A stretch of 64,000 bases of DNA from Paracoccus aminovorans (GCF_001546115.1 NZ_KQ955209.1:1076643-1140642); one strand, 5' to 3'. Counted from the stretch's first letter, positions 43,881 to 52,591 are shown. Notes: generated by a model not told the origin, from the letters alone. Made by a program: numbers and translations.

Positions 43881-45600
43881 GCTTGCCGCCAAGGCCGCGC
43901 CGCGGCTGGCCCGGTTGATCCTTGGCCCCGAGGCCGCGGCCTGGATCGCGCCGGTCATGGCCCGGGCGCTGCCCTCGGCGGCCCTGGTGCTGGCGGCCTC
44001 GCTGGCGGCGGCGGCGCTGGGACTGGCGATGCCGATGCTGACCCGGCAGGTGATCGACGCCGGCATCATGGCGCGCGACATGGGTGCGCTGATGTTCTGG
44101 GCCGGGCTGTCCTTTGCGCTGGGGCTGGGGGCGGTCGGTTTCGGCATGGCGAATGCCATGCTGCACCTGCGCGCCTCGGCGCGGATGCTGGCCGACCTGC
44201 GCGGCCGGCTGTTCGGCGCCGCGCTGGCGCGCGACCCCGAACGCCCCGACCTGCCGCTGGGCGAGGCGATGGCGCGGCTCGACGGCGATTGCGCCGAGAT
44301 CCAGAGCTTTGCCTTCGACACGGTGCTGGTCGCGGTCGGCGCGGTGTTCCGGCTGGCCGGCGGGTTTGCGCTGATGCTGGCGCTCGACTGGCGCATGGCG
44401 GCGCTGCCGCTGATCGCCGCGCCCTTCGAGCTGTGGTTCCTGTCCCGCGCCCGGCCCAGGACGCGCGCCCTGGCCGAAACGGTGCGCGGCCAGCGCGGCG
44501 CGCTGTCCTCGCAGATGGCCGAGACGCTGGCAGCGCGGGCGACGCTGCGCGGGCTCGGCGCGCTCGACCAGCGCGAGGCCGGTTTCCGCACCGCTCAGGG
44601 GCAGCAGATCGACGGGCTGATGCGGCAGCGGCTGTGGTCCGAGACGGTGGGCGCGGTCAGCCAGACCATCACCGCCCTGATGCGCGGCACCATCCTGCTG
44701 GTCGGCGGCTGGCAGGTGGTGCGCGGCGAATGGCAGATCGGCACGCTGGTCGCCTTCCTGGCCTATGCCGGGATGATGTCGGGGCCGCTGCGGAACCTTC
44801 TGGGCCTCTATCACGCCCAGGCCCGCGCGCGCGTGGCCGCCGACCGGCTGGGCGCGGTCATTGCCAGCGCCCGCCCGGACGACGGCGCCGCGCCGCCCGA
44901 CGGGCCGCTGGTCCTGGCCTTCGCCCAGGCCCGCGCCGCCCATGCCGACCACCACCCGGTCAGTGCCACCATCCTGCCCGGCGCGCGGGTGCTGATCGAC
45001 GGCCCCTCGGGCATCGGCAAGTCGCGGCTGGTCGCCACCCTGACCCGCGACGCGGCGCTGGCCGAGGGCCGGGCGCTGGTCGGCGGCCAGGACGCGGCCA
45101 GCCTGCGGCCGCTGGCGCTAGCCGGGCGCATCCTGCATCTGGCGCAACGCCCGGCGATCCTGCGCGGCACGCTGGCGCAGAACCTGCGGCTGGCCGCGCC
45201 CGAGGCTTCGGATGCGGCGCTGTGGCAGGCGCTGGCCGATGCCGACCTGGCGCCCTGGGCGCGGGCCGAGGCCGGGCTCGACACGCCGGTCAGCGAAACC
45301 GGCGCCAACCTGTCGGGCGGGCTGCGCCAGCGCATCGCCATCGCCCGCGCGCTGCTGCGCCCCGCCGATGTGCTGGTCTTCGACGAAGCCTTCTCGGAAA
45401 TCGACGATGCCGCCTGCCGGCGCATCCTGGCCGCCATCGACCGCCGGCCGGTCACGCGCATCTTCATCGCCCATAGCGGCCCGGCGCGCGAGGGCTGCTT
45501 CGATCAGCGGATCACGCTGACCTCCTCGGCGCCCATCTTCCTGATCTCGCGCGGCGAAACCCCGTACCAGCGCGAGAACGCCCGCGAGAACGCGGTCTGA
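43873..45600 (+). CDS. qhpF: QhpF, ABC transporter exporting the QhpC peptide
   Basis: 575-residue fused permease-ATPase. The N-terminal about 320 residues carry six hydrophobic segments of the ABC exporter fold (AAAALGLAMPMLTRQVIDAG early on). ATPase motifs: Walker A GPSGIGKS (377-384), signature LSGG (about 480), Walker B VLVFDEAF (about 499-506), switch histidine in RIFIAHS. It resembles CydC/peptide exporters and is required for QHNDH maturation in Paracoccus. The last 97 bases overlap the convergent qhpR gene, so the C-terminal 32 codons are read on both strands. Confidence 0.92.
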   Translation: MARLAAKAAPRLARLILGPEAAAWIAPVMARALPSAALVLAASLAAAALGLAMPMLTRQVIDAGIMARDMGALMFWAGLSFALGLGAVGFGMANAMLHLRASARMLADLRGRLFGAALARDPERPDLPLGEAMARLDGDCAEIQSFAFDTVLVAVGAVFRLAGGFALMLALDWRMAALPLIAAPFELWFLSRARPRTRALAETVRGQRGALSSQMAETLAARATLRGLGALDQREAGFRTAQGQQIDGLMRQRLWSETVGAVSQTITALMRGTILLVGGWQVVRGEWQIGTLVAFLAYAGMMSGPLRNLLGLYHAQARARVAADRLGAVIASARPDDGAAPPDGPLVLAFAQARAAHADHHPVSATILPGARVLIDGPSGIGKSRLVATLTRDAALAEGRALVGGQDAASLRPLALAGRILHLAQRPAILRGTLAQNLRLAAPEASDAALWQALADADLAPWARAEAGLDTPVSETGANLSGGLRQRIAIARALLRPADVLVFDEAFSEIDDAACRRILAAIDRRPVTRIFIAHSGPAREGCFDQRITLTSSAPIFLISRGETPYQRENARENAV

Positions 45601-46484
45601 TCGGAATAGGCCAGCAGCAGCGCGATCTCGCCGAACAGCCGGTCGCCCCGCACCAGCAGCGCGAAGCCATGCGCGCGCCGGCATTCCTCGAGGATGGCGT
45701 GGAAGGGCTGGCCCTCGGCGGCAAGCGCCCGGCGCAAGCCGCGTTCCGACATGCCGAGCAGGGCGGCCACGTCGGCCTGGTTCACCAGCCCGTGCTGCAT
45801 CTGCGACAGGATCAGCGCGTGGACGCGCTGCGACACCGGGGTCTGGCGGCGCAATTCGACCAGGGCCTCGTCCAGGCGCTTCGCGGGCTCCATCGCATCC
45901 CCCGGCGGTTCGGTGCGAAGCCGGTGCGACAGCGCGCTGGCGGAAAAGGTGATCCGGTTCTCGTCCTGGCCGAAACGGGGCATCCGGCCCAGGTGCCGGG
46001 CCAGCGCGCGCAGGTCGCGGTCGGGCTGGTGTTCGAAGCACAGGTCCTGGATCGCCTCGCGCGGGACGGCATAGCGGTCGCAGATGCCGCGGATCAGGCC
46101 CAGCGTCAGTTCGGCATCGGCGCGGCGCGGCCAGATGCGCGGGTCGAGCACGCGGTAGGAGACATGCGCCTCGTCCCCGGTGACCTCCAGCGTGACCGAG
46201 CTGTTCGATTGCAGCACCGGAAAGCCGCGCGCGAAAAGCCGCAGCGCCTCGCCCAGGGTGCGGCGGGGGGCGATGGCCTCGCCCAGCACGCCGATGCTGG
46301 GCAGGCTGATCTGCTGGCCCGAGCGCCAGCAATGCGTCCCGTCGGTGGTGCCGGCGCGTTCCTGTTCCAGGCGGCTGACGAAGGTTTCCAGCGGCATGGG
46401 CATTTCGACCGCCGCTTGGGCGGGGTCGGCCTCGGGCCCCAGAAGCATCGATGCGACGGCTCCGCGAATCCATGACGCTTGCAT
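45504..46484 (-). CDS. qhpR: QhpR, AraC-family activator of the qhp genes
   Basis: 326-residue AraC regulator of the OruR/ArgR-like type with an N-terminal ligand domain (GTHCWRSGQQISLPSIGVLG early on) and a C-terminal double helix-turn-helix (about 225-320: NQADVAALLGMSERGLRRAL and RLFGEIALLLAYSDQTAFSR, then AFSRWYGVSPREIRK). In Paracoccus the qhp-linked AraC protein is needed for amine-induced expression. The gene is convergent with qhpF and overlaps its 3' end by 97 bases. A 15-base copy of the qhpG/qhpA element lies 201 bases upstream of its start. Confidence 0.9.
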   Translation of the reverse strand: MQASWIRGAVASMLLGPEADPAQAAVEMPMPLETFVSRLEQERAGTTDGTHCWRSGQQISLPSIGVLGEAIAPRRTLGEALRLFARGFPVLQSNSSVTLEVTGDEAHVSYRVLDPRIWPRRADAELTLGLIRGICDRYAVPREAIQDLCFEHQPDRDLRALARHLGRMPRFGQDENRITFSASALSHRLRTEPPGDAMEPAKRLDEALVELRRQTPVSQRVHALILSQMQHGLVNQADVAALLGMSERGLRRALAAEGQPFHAILEECRRAHGFALLVRGDRLFGEIALLLAYSDQTAFSRAFSRWYGVSPREIRKMGAEEVSVIR

Positions 46485-46801
46485 GGCGTTTCCCGTGGCT
46501 GCGCCGGCTGGCCGCTGTTTCGCGCCTTGGCCCGGCTATCCCTGTTGGTTGGGCGAGCTTATCACAAAGCCGCCCCGATCCACAGAAAAGCCTTGCCGCG
46601 CCGGAGGAGGGCGGATCGTCACGAAAACGCCGCAATTCCCACGGTTTGCCGGAAACGCGCGACTCGGGCGGCAAGCGGCGAATTTGACATTTCCGGCCAG
46701 ATTTTCCGGGCAGGCCCGGCGCCGCCACCGGGAATCGCCGCTTGCCGCCCGGGCCGGGCGCCCCATATCTATAGTCGATACAGGTTTAGACGGGGCATTC
46801 C
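46485..46801. other. 317-base divergent spacer between qhpR and a MerR gene
   Basis: No credible gene. It carries the third copy of the qhp element (46685-46699) and, near the MerR start, an AT-rich patch (46765-46790) that could be a promoter with unusual spacing behind TTGCCG (46742-46747), as in MerR-controlled promoters. A partial second copy of the element's core (TTTCCGGGCAG, 46703-46713) follows 13 bases behind the first. Confidence 0.45.
46685..46699 (+). promoter_or_regulatory. Candidate QhpR operator, site C (qhpR upstream region)
   Basis: TGACATTTCCGGCCA, identical to site A in the qhpG/qhpA spacer and related to the inverted site B. The position upstream of qhpR suggests autoregulation. 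The preceding T makes TTGACA, so part of the match could also be a -35 hexamer directed toward the MerR gene. Confidence 0.45.
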
Positions 46802-47233
46802 ATGCTGAGCATCGGCAAGCTGAGCGGCGCGACCGGGGTCAAGGTGCCCACGATCCGCTATTACGAACAGATCGGGCTGCTGCCCCGGGCCGGGCGCAGC
46901 ACCGGCAACCAGCGGCTCTATGATCGGCCGGCGGTCGAGCGGCTGGCCTTCATCCGCCACGCGCGCGAACTGGGCTTCTCGCTCGAGGATATCCGCGAAT
47001 TGCTGGCGCTGGCCGACGACCCCGAAAAGCCCTGCGCCGCCGCCGACCTGATCGCCGGGCGCCAATTGGCCGCGGTCAATGCCCGGCTGCGCCGGCTCGA
47101 GGCGCTGCGCGACGAATTGCAGCGCATGCTGGCGCAATGCACCAGCGGGCGCATCGCCGATTGCCGGGTGATCGAGGTGCTGGGCAACCATGCGCTCTGC
47201 GCCCACGACCATGCCGAGGCGGCCGGGGCCTAG
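46802..47233 (+). CDS. MerR-family regulator, probably a divalent-metal sensor (ZntR/CadR/PbrR-like)
   Basis: 143-residue MerR protein. Winged helix-turn-helix MLSIGKLSGATGVKVPTIRY followed by YEQIGLLPRAGRSTGNQRLY, then a dimerisation coiled coil. Metal-site cysteines are at 78 (in EKPCAAAD), 113 and 121 (CTSGRIADC), with Cys/His at the end (LCAHDH). Cys at the 78/79 position marks sensors of +2 ions (Zn, Cd, Pb), whereas Cu/Ag/Au sensors have Ser there. No metal exporter gene lies nearby, so its target is elsewhere or unrecognised. The stop overlaps the end of the histidine kinase gene. Confidence 0.82.
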   Translation: MLSIGKLSGATGVKVPTIRYYEQIGLLPRAGRSTGNQRLYDRPAVERLAFIRHARELGFSLEDIRELLALADDPEKPCAAADLIAGRQLAAVNARLRRLEALRDELQRMLAQCTSGRIADCRVIEVLGNHALCAHDHAEAAGA

Positions 47234-48471
47234 GCGCAGGGCAGGGTGCAGACCTGCTCCAACCCGTGCGGCTGGCGGTTGCGGACGGCGATGCTGCCCT
47301 GGTGGCGCTCGATGATCTCGCGCGAGATCGCCATGCCCAGGCCCGCGCCGGGGAAGGATTTGCGCCGGGCCTGGTCGACGCGGAAGAAGGGCTCGAAGAT
47401 CTGCTCGATCAGGTCTGGCGGCACGCCGGGGCCGTCGTCCTCGATGCGGATCACCGCGTTGCGGCCATCGCGGACCAGCGCCACGCGGGCGCCGCCGCCA
47501 TGGGTCGCTGCATTGACGATCAGGTTGCGCAGCGCCCGCTTCAGCGCGATCGGGCCGGCGCTGACCTGAAGCGGGGGCAGAGCGGCAGTCTCGACCGCGT
47601 GGCCCTGGGCGCGCAGTTCGGCGGCGGTGTCCAGAAGCAGCCGGTCCAGCCGCAGGACCTGCACGCCGTCCACGCCGACCTCCTCGCGCACCAGGCGGAT
47701 GGCGCTGTCGGCGATCATGTCCAGCTCCTCAAGGTCCGAGAGCCATTTCGTCCGCTCGGCCTCGTCCTCGATGAACTCGGCGCGCAGCCGCATGCGGGTC
47801 ATCGGCGTGCGCAGGTCGTGGCCCGCCGCCGCGACCAGACGCATGCGGCTTTCCATGGCGCCGCGCAGCTGGCGCGACAGCCGGTTCAGCGCCTTGGCGG
47901 CGGCCTGCACCTCGCCCGAGCCGGTCTCGGGAATGGTCTCCAGCGTGCCGTCCGGGCCGACGCGGTCGACGGCATCCTCGATCAGCTGCAAGGGCCGGGT
48001 CAGGCGCCGCGCGGCATGGATCGAGATCGCGGCGCTGCCCGCGACGATCAGGCTCAGCCACAGCGCCAGCACGTTCCAGCGCCCGGGCGGCGGCGACAGG
48101 TCGGGGATCTGCAGGATCAGCCATTGCGCGCCGACCCGGACCGAGGCGGTCAGCGGCTGGCGCGGCCCCTCGCGCGTCACCAGCGCCTGCAGCGGCGCGC
48201 CGGTGCGCCGCAGCGCGCCTTGCAGGAAGCGGGTCATGTGCGGATCGGCCGTGCCGCCGGCCGGCACCGCCTGCAGCCGGCCGGGCCGGTCCTGCGCCGG
48301 GCCGTGGCCCATCAGCGCGATGGTCATGCGGATCTGGCGCGCCACCGGCTCCATCGTCGCCTGCGGCGCCGGCGGCTGCATGACCCAGGTGGCGGCAAAG
48401 CTCGCCAGCACCACCACCGAGACGATGGCCGCGATCAAGAGCGCCGCGATCCGGGTCTGGAGCGAGTTCAC
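47230..48471 (-). CDS. Sensor histidine kinase (EnvZ-like) of the macBA-linked two-component system
   Basis: 413-residue membrane kinase: first helix about residues 10-30, a periplasmic domain of about 100 residues, second helix about 134-152, HAMP linker (ARRLTRPLQLIEDAVDRVG), phosphoacceptor His218 in AAAGHDLRTPMTRMRL, N box LRNLIVNAATHG, G1 box EDDGPGVPP and G2 region GAGLGMAISREIIERHQGS. The GTG start overlaps the regulator stop as GTGA. It should phosphorylate the upstream-encoded response regulator. The signal is unknown; linkage to macBA suggests envelope or drug stress (inference). Confidence 0.88.
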   Translation of the reverse strand: MNSLQTRIAALLIAAIVSVVVLASFAATWVMQPPAPQATMEPVARQIRMTIALMGHGPAQDRPGRLQAVPAGGTADPHMTRFLQGALRRTGAPLQALVTREGPRQPLTASVRVGAQWLILQIPDLSPPPGRWNVLALWLSLIVAGSAAISIHAARRLTRPLQLIEDAVDRVGPDGTLETIPETGSGEVQAAAKALNRLSRQLRGAMESRMRLVAAAGHDLRTPMTRMRLRAEFIEDEAERTKWLSDLEELDMIADSAIRLVREEVGVDGVQVLRLDRLLLDTAAELRAQGHAVETAALPPLQVSAGPIALKRALRNLIVNAATHGGGARVALVRDGRNAVIRIEDDGPGVPPDLIEQIFEPFFRVDQARRKSFPGAGLGMAISREIIERHQGSIAVRNRQPHGLEQVCTLPCA

Positions 48472-49196
48472 GGCGCAGCCACCCCCTGGCTGGTGACCGG
48501 CACCGCCATCTGATAGCCGCCGTTCCGGACGGTGCGAAAGATCGGCGCGTCGTGGCGCTCGGCCAGCTTGCGGCGCAGCCGGCTCATCAGCACGTCGATG
48601 GAACGGTCCAGCGGATCGCGGTCGCGGCCCTGGGTCAGGTCCAGCAGCTGGTCGCGCGACAGCAACCGCCCGGGCCGTTCCAGGAACACCCGCAGCAGGT
48701 CGAATTCGGCGCCGGTCAGCTCGATCTCGCTGCCGTCCGCGGCCAGGACGCGGCGCTGGCCGGGATCGACCTCGAAGCCGGCGAAGCCGTAGATGCGGGG
48801 CTCGGGCGCGGGCGCCTCGTCGCCGCCGCTGCGGCGCAGGACCGCCTTGATGCGGGCGACCAGCTCGCGCGGGTTGAAGGGCTTGCCCAGGTAGTCGTCG
48901 GCGCCAAGCTCCAGCCCGATGATGCGGTCCACGTCCTCCTTGAGCGCGGTCAGCAGGATGACGCGCAGCTCGGGCCGGCGCTCGTGCAGGCTGCGGCAGA
49001 TGTCGAGGCCCGAGCCGTCGGGCAGCATCACGTCCAGCACGATCAGGTCGGGATTGCCGTCCGCCACCCGCGCCTCGCATTCCCGGCGGTCGGCGGCGGT
49101 CGAGACGCGGAAGCCCTGGCCCTCGAGATAGCGGCGCAGCAGGGTGCGGATCTCGGGGTCGTCGTCGACGATCAGGATATGCCGGGACGCGGACAT
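48468..49196 (-). CDS. OmpR-family response regulator
   Basis: 242-residue regulator: receiver domain with the acidic cluster VDDDPE (10-15), phosphorylation site Asp55 (LIVLDVMLPD) and the conserved lysine in LGKPFNPRE; C-terminal winged helix with LTGAEFDLLRVFLERPGRLL and RSIDVLMSRLRRKLAE. It overlaps the kinase gene and follows macB by 58 bases on the same strand, so macA-macB-regulator-kinase may be one transcript. A long inverted repeat upstream of macA is a candidate binding site. Confidence 0.9.
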   Translation of the reverse strand: MSASRHILIVDDDPEIRTLLRRYLEGQGFRVSTAADRRECEARVADGNPDLIVLDVMLPDGSGLDICRSLHERRPELRVILLTALKEDVDRIIGLELGADDYLGKPFNPRELVARIKAVLRRSGGDEAPAPEPRIYGFAGFEVDPGQRRVLAADGSEIELTGAEFDLLRVFLERPGRLLSRDQLLDLTQGRDRDPLDRSIDVLMSRLRRKLAERHDAPIFRTVRNGGYQMAVPVTSQGVAAP

Positions 49197-49254
49197 GCGG
49201 CTGCCTCCTTCGGGCTGGCGGGTTGCGCGGTGGTTGCCATGGTCTGTCCCCCTG

Positions 49255-51192
49255 TTAGTCGCGCGACAGGGCCGCGACGGGATCGAGGCGCGAGGCGCTG
49301 ACCGCGGGCAGATAGCCGAAGACCAGGCCGATGCCGCAGGAGCTGGCCAGCGCCAGGACCATGGACATGGCCGAATAGACCAGGCTGAAGTCGCTGCTGA
49401 GCCGGTCGAAGACCAGGCCGAACCCCAGCGCCGCCAGGATCCCGGCCACGCCGCCGATGATGCAGACCAGCACCGCCTCGATCAGGAATTGCGAGCGGAT
49501 GTCGGCGCGCCGCGCCCCCACCGCCATGCGCAGCCCGATCTCGCCGATGCGCTCGGTGACCGAGACCAGCATGATGTTCATCACTCCGATGCCCCCCACC
49601 AGAAGCGAGATCACCGCGATGGCCGAGATCAGCAGCGTCAGCGTCTGCGTCGTCGCGGTGATGGTCTGGCGGATCTCGTCATTGTTGATGGTGAAGAAAT
49701 CCTTAGCGCCGTGGCGGCGGGTCAGAAGCTCGGTCACGGATTGCTCGGCCAGCGCCATGTCGACCGCGTCATGCACGCGCAGGGTCAGGCCGCTGACGCT
49801 GGTCGTGCCCAGATAGCGCGCCTGCACCGTGGTATAGGGGGCATAGACGGTCAGGTTGCGGCTGCCGCCCGGCCCCTGCTGGCGCACGCTGGCGACGCCG
49901 ATCACCCGCAGCGGCACCTTGCCGGCCATGAAGACCTGGCCGAGCGCATCGCCACCCTCGCCGAACAGGCTGTTGCGGGTGTTCTCGTCGATGACGACAT
50001 TCTGGCTCATCGCCGCCACGTCGCCGGCGTCGAAGGCGCGGCCCTGGGTCAGGGTGATGCCGGCCACGTCGAAATATTGCTCGCCGACGCCGCTGATCTG
50101 GGCGGAAAGCTCGGTCGCGCCGTGGCGCAGGGTCTGGCTGGAGCTGACCGTCGGGCTGACCGAGGCCGCCCAGGCCTGCCGGGCCAGCGCCTCGGCATCG
50201 GCCATGACCAGCGTCGTCACCCGCCCCGAGCGCATGTCGCCGAAGTCGCGGCCGGGATAGATCTGCAGCGTATTGGTGCCCAGCCCCGAGATGTTCGACA
50301 GCACCCGCTGGCGCGAGCCCTCGCCCAAGGCCACGACCGAGACCACCGAGGCGATGCCGATGATGATGCCCAGCATGGTCAGGAAGCTGCGCAGCTTGTG
50401 GGCGCGCATCGCCAGGAGCGCCATGCGCAGCGCCTCGGCCAGCCGGCCCAGGATCGGCGCCGCCGCCCGGGCGGGTGCCGGCGCGGCCAACGCCGCGGTG
50501 GCGGGGCGGTTGCCGCGGTCGGCGACGATGCGGCCGTCGGCGATCTCGATCACGCGACGGGCGCGGGCCGCGACCTTGGGGTCGTGGGTGACGATGATGA
50601 CGGTGCGGCCCTCGGCATTGAGCTCGTCGAGGATCGCCAGCACCTCCTCGCCGCTGCGGCTGTCCAAGGCGCCGGTCGGCTCGTCGGCCAGGATGACGCG
50701 GGCGTCGTTGACCAGGGCCCGGGCGATCGACACCCGCTGCTGCTGGCCGCCCGAAAGCTGGCCCGGCCGGTGGTCCAGCCGCTGGCCCATGCCGAGCCGG
50801 TCCAGGAGCCCGCGCGCCTTGCTGCGCCGCGCCTCGGCGGACAGGCCGCGATAGATCGCCGGCACCTCGACATTGCCGAGCGCGGTCATTTCCGAGAGCA
50901 GGTGATAGCGCTGGAAGATGAAGCCGAAGAACTCGCGTCTGAGCGAGGCGAGCGCGTTCGGGTCGAGCTGCGCCACCTCGCGCCCGTCCAGCCGATAGCT
51001 GCCCGTGGTGGGGCGGTCGAGGCAGCCCAGGATATTCATCAGCGTCGACTTGCCCGAGCCCGAGGCGCCGGTGATGGCGACGAATTCGCCCTGCGCGATC
51101 TCCAGGTCGATGTCGCGCAGCACCTGCAGCACGCCCTCGCCCGAGGGGTAGTCGCGGCAGATGCCCGTGAGTTGGATCAGCGGCGCGGCCAT
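49255..51192 (-). CDS. macB: MacB-type ABC exporter (ATPase and FtsX-like permease fusion)
   Basis: 645-residue protein, the length of E. coli MacB. ATPase domain first: Walker A GASGSGKS (42-49), signature LSGGQQQR, Walker B VILADEPTG. One membrane helix follows, then a large periplasmic domain and three C-terminal helices of the FtsX type (IGVMNIMLVSVTERIGEIGL; AVGARRADIRSQFLIEAVLV). It drives export of macrolides, toxins or lipopeptides through a TolC-like channel together with MacA. It starts three bases after macA. No dedicated outer-membrane partner lies in this unit. Confidence 0.92.
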   Translation of the reverse strand: MAAPLIQLTGICRDYPSGEGVLQVLRDIDLEIAQGEFVAITGASGSGKSTLMNILGCLDRPTTGSYRLDGREVAQLDPNALASLRREFFGFIFQRYHLLSEMTALGNVEVPAIYRGLSAEARRSKARGLLDRLGMGQRLDHRPGQLSGGQQQRVSIARALVNDARVILADEPTGALDSRSGEEVLAILDELNAEGRTVIIVTHDPKVAARARRVIEIADGRIVADRGNRPATAALAAPAPARAAAPILGRLAEALRMALLAMRAHKLRSFLTMLGIIIGIASVVSVVALGEGSRQRVLSNISGLGTNTLQIYPGRDFGDMRSGRVTTLVMADAEALARQAWAASVSPTVSSSQTLRHGATELSAQISGVGEQYFDVAGITLTQGRAFDAGDVAAMSQNVVIDENTRNSLFGEGGDALGQVFMAGKVPLRVIGVASVRQQGPGGSRNLTVYAPYTTVQARYLGTTSVSGLTLRVHDAVDMALAEQSVTELLTRRHGAKDFFTINNDEIRQTITATTQTLTLLISAIAVISLLVGGIGVMNIMLVSVTERIGEIGLRMAVGARRADIRSQFLIEAVLVCIIGGVAGILAALGFGLVFDRLSSDFSLVYSAMSMVLALASSCGIGLVFGYLPAVSASRLDPVAALSRD

Positions 51193-51195
51193 GGC

Positions 51196-52413
51196 TCAGC
51201 CTCCCAGCGGCGGGCCCATCATCCGGCCGCCGCGCGTCGAACCACCGCTTGATCCCGCGCCCGAAGCCGCGTCGGCGGCCGGCTCGCCCAGGATCACCTG
51301 CTCGCCCTCGGCAAGGCCCGAGACGACCTCGGCCACGACCTTGTCGTTCAACCCGATGCGGACCTCGCGCGTCTCGGCCACGCCGCCGGCCAGCACCCGC
51401 ACGCTATGGCTGCCGTCGCGGCTCTGCGGTCCCAGCGCGGTGGCCGGCACGGTCAGCACGTCGCGCGCCTCGCCCAGAAGCACGCTGACCTGCGCGGTCA
51501 TATAGGTGCGCAGCGCGCCGTCCGGGTTCTCGACCGGGATGATGCCGATATAATAGACCGCGCTGCTGTCGCTGTCGGTGGTGCTGTCGGGATTGACCGC
51601 GCTGTCGTTGACGATGCTCTGCGGCGCCGGCGCGATGGATTCCAGCCGGCCCTCGTAGCTGCGGCCGCTGTCGTCGAGCAGGGTGAAGCGCACGCGCTGG
51701 CCGGGCTGGACCTTGCCGATGTCGGCCTCGGAGATTTCGGCATGGACGTTCATGCGGTCGAGCCCGCCCAGCACCGCTATGGTGGGCGAGGATTGCACCG
51801 CGTTCACCGTCTGCCCGGCCTGGTTCACGATGGCCAGGACCGTGCCGGCGCTGGGGGCGGTGATGCGGGTATAGCCGAGATTCGCCTCGGCGGTCTCGAT
51901 GGCGACCTCGGCCTCGGCGATCTGGGCCTCGAGCGCGGCAAGCTGGGCGCGGGCCGCCGCGACCGCCTGCTCGGCGCTGTCGAAATCGCTGCGCGACGCG
52001 GCGGCTGTGCGCACAAGGTTCTGCTGCCGCTCCAGCGTCTTTTCGGCCAGGGCCAGCACGGATTGCTTCTCGGTGTGCTGCGCCCGCAGGTTCGCCAGCG
52101 CGGCCTCGGCGGTGCGCAGCTGGTTCTGCTGCGTGACCGAGTCGATCTCGGCGATCAGGTCGCCCTTTTCCACGCGGTCGCCCAGCTTCACCGCCAGCCG
52201 GGTGATCCGCCCCGAGGCCTGCGCCCCGACCGCGACCAGGTTCGAGGGCTTCAGCTTGCCCTCGGCCAGCACCGTGACCTCGACATCGCCGCGCGCGACG
52301 GTCGCGGTCAGGTAGCTCTGGCCCTGCGCCTGGCCCTCGCCCCGCCAAACCGCCGCAGCCAGCCCCGCCACAACGGCGACAAGGATCAGAACGGTCAGGA
52401 CAGCCTTGCGCAT
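51196..52413 (-). CDS. macA: MacA-type periplasmic adaptor protein
   Basis: 405-residue membrane-fusion protein: an N-terminal helix (MRKAVLTVLILVAVVAGLAA), a lipoyl half-motif (GRITRLAVKLGDRVEKGDLI), a long coiled hairpin (about residues 90-160, with SEAEQ-type heptads such as FDSAEQAVAAARAQLAALEA), the second lipoyl half (GYTRITAPSAGTVLAIVNQA) and beta-barrel domains. The C-terminal tail is glycine- and serine-rich. The ATG at 52413 follows AAGGAG. It connects MacB to an outer-membrane channel. Confidence 0.92.
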   Translation of the reverse strand: MRKAVLTVLILVAVVAGLAAAVWRGEGQAQGQSYLTATVARGDVEVTVLAEGKLKPSNLVAVGAQASGRITRLAVKLGDRVEKGDLIAEIDSVTQQNQLRTAEAALANLRAQHTEKQSVLALAEKTLERQQNLVRTAAASRSDFDSAEQAVAAARAQLAALEAQIAEAEVAIETAEANLGYTRITAPSAGTVLAIVNQAGQTVNAVQSSPTIAVLGGLDRMNVHAEISEADIGKVQPGQRVRFTLLDDSGRSYEGRLESIAPAPQSIVNDSAVNPDSTTDSDSSAVYYIGIIPVENPDGALRTYMTAQVSVLLGEARDVLTVPATALGPQSRDGSHSVRVLAGGVAETREVRIGLNDKVVAEVVSGLAEGEQVILGEPAADAASGAGSSGGSTRGGRMMGPPLGG

Positions 52414-52542
52414 TGCTTCTCCTTGGCGGCGGTCAAGCGGCCGAATCGGGGCGGGGGACGGGCGCCGTCGCAACCCGATCTAGGAAGGGCTTGTATCGCA
52501 GCGTTGTCTTGCCGGTGAACCGGCGTTTCTCCAAGGGCCGAA

Positions 52543-52591
52543 TTTGTAACCGAATGTTGCGATCCGGAACAGGGAAACAATTCGTTACAAA
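52543..52591. promoter_or_regulatory. Long inverted repeat in the macA/TetR-RND divergent region
   Basis: Left arm TTTGTAACCGAATGTT (52543-52558); right arm 52576-52591 reads TTTGTAACGAATTGTT on the minus strand. Thirteen of 16 positions agree, with a 17-base spacer. It lies 130 bases upstream of macA and 85 bases upstream of the small leader frame on the other strand. An OmpR-family or TetR-family operator is plausible. Confidence 0.5.
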
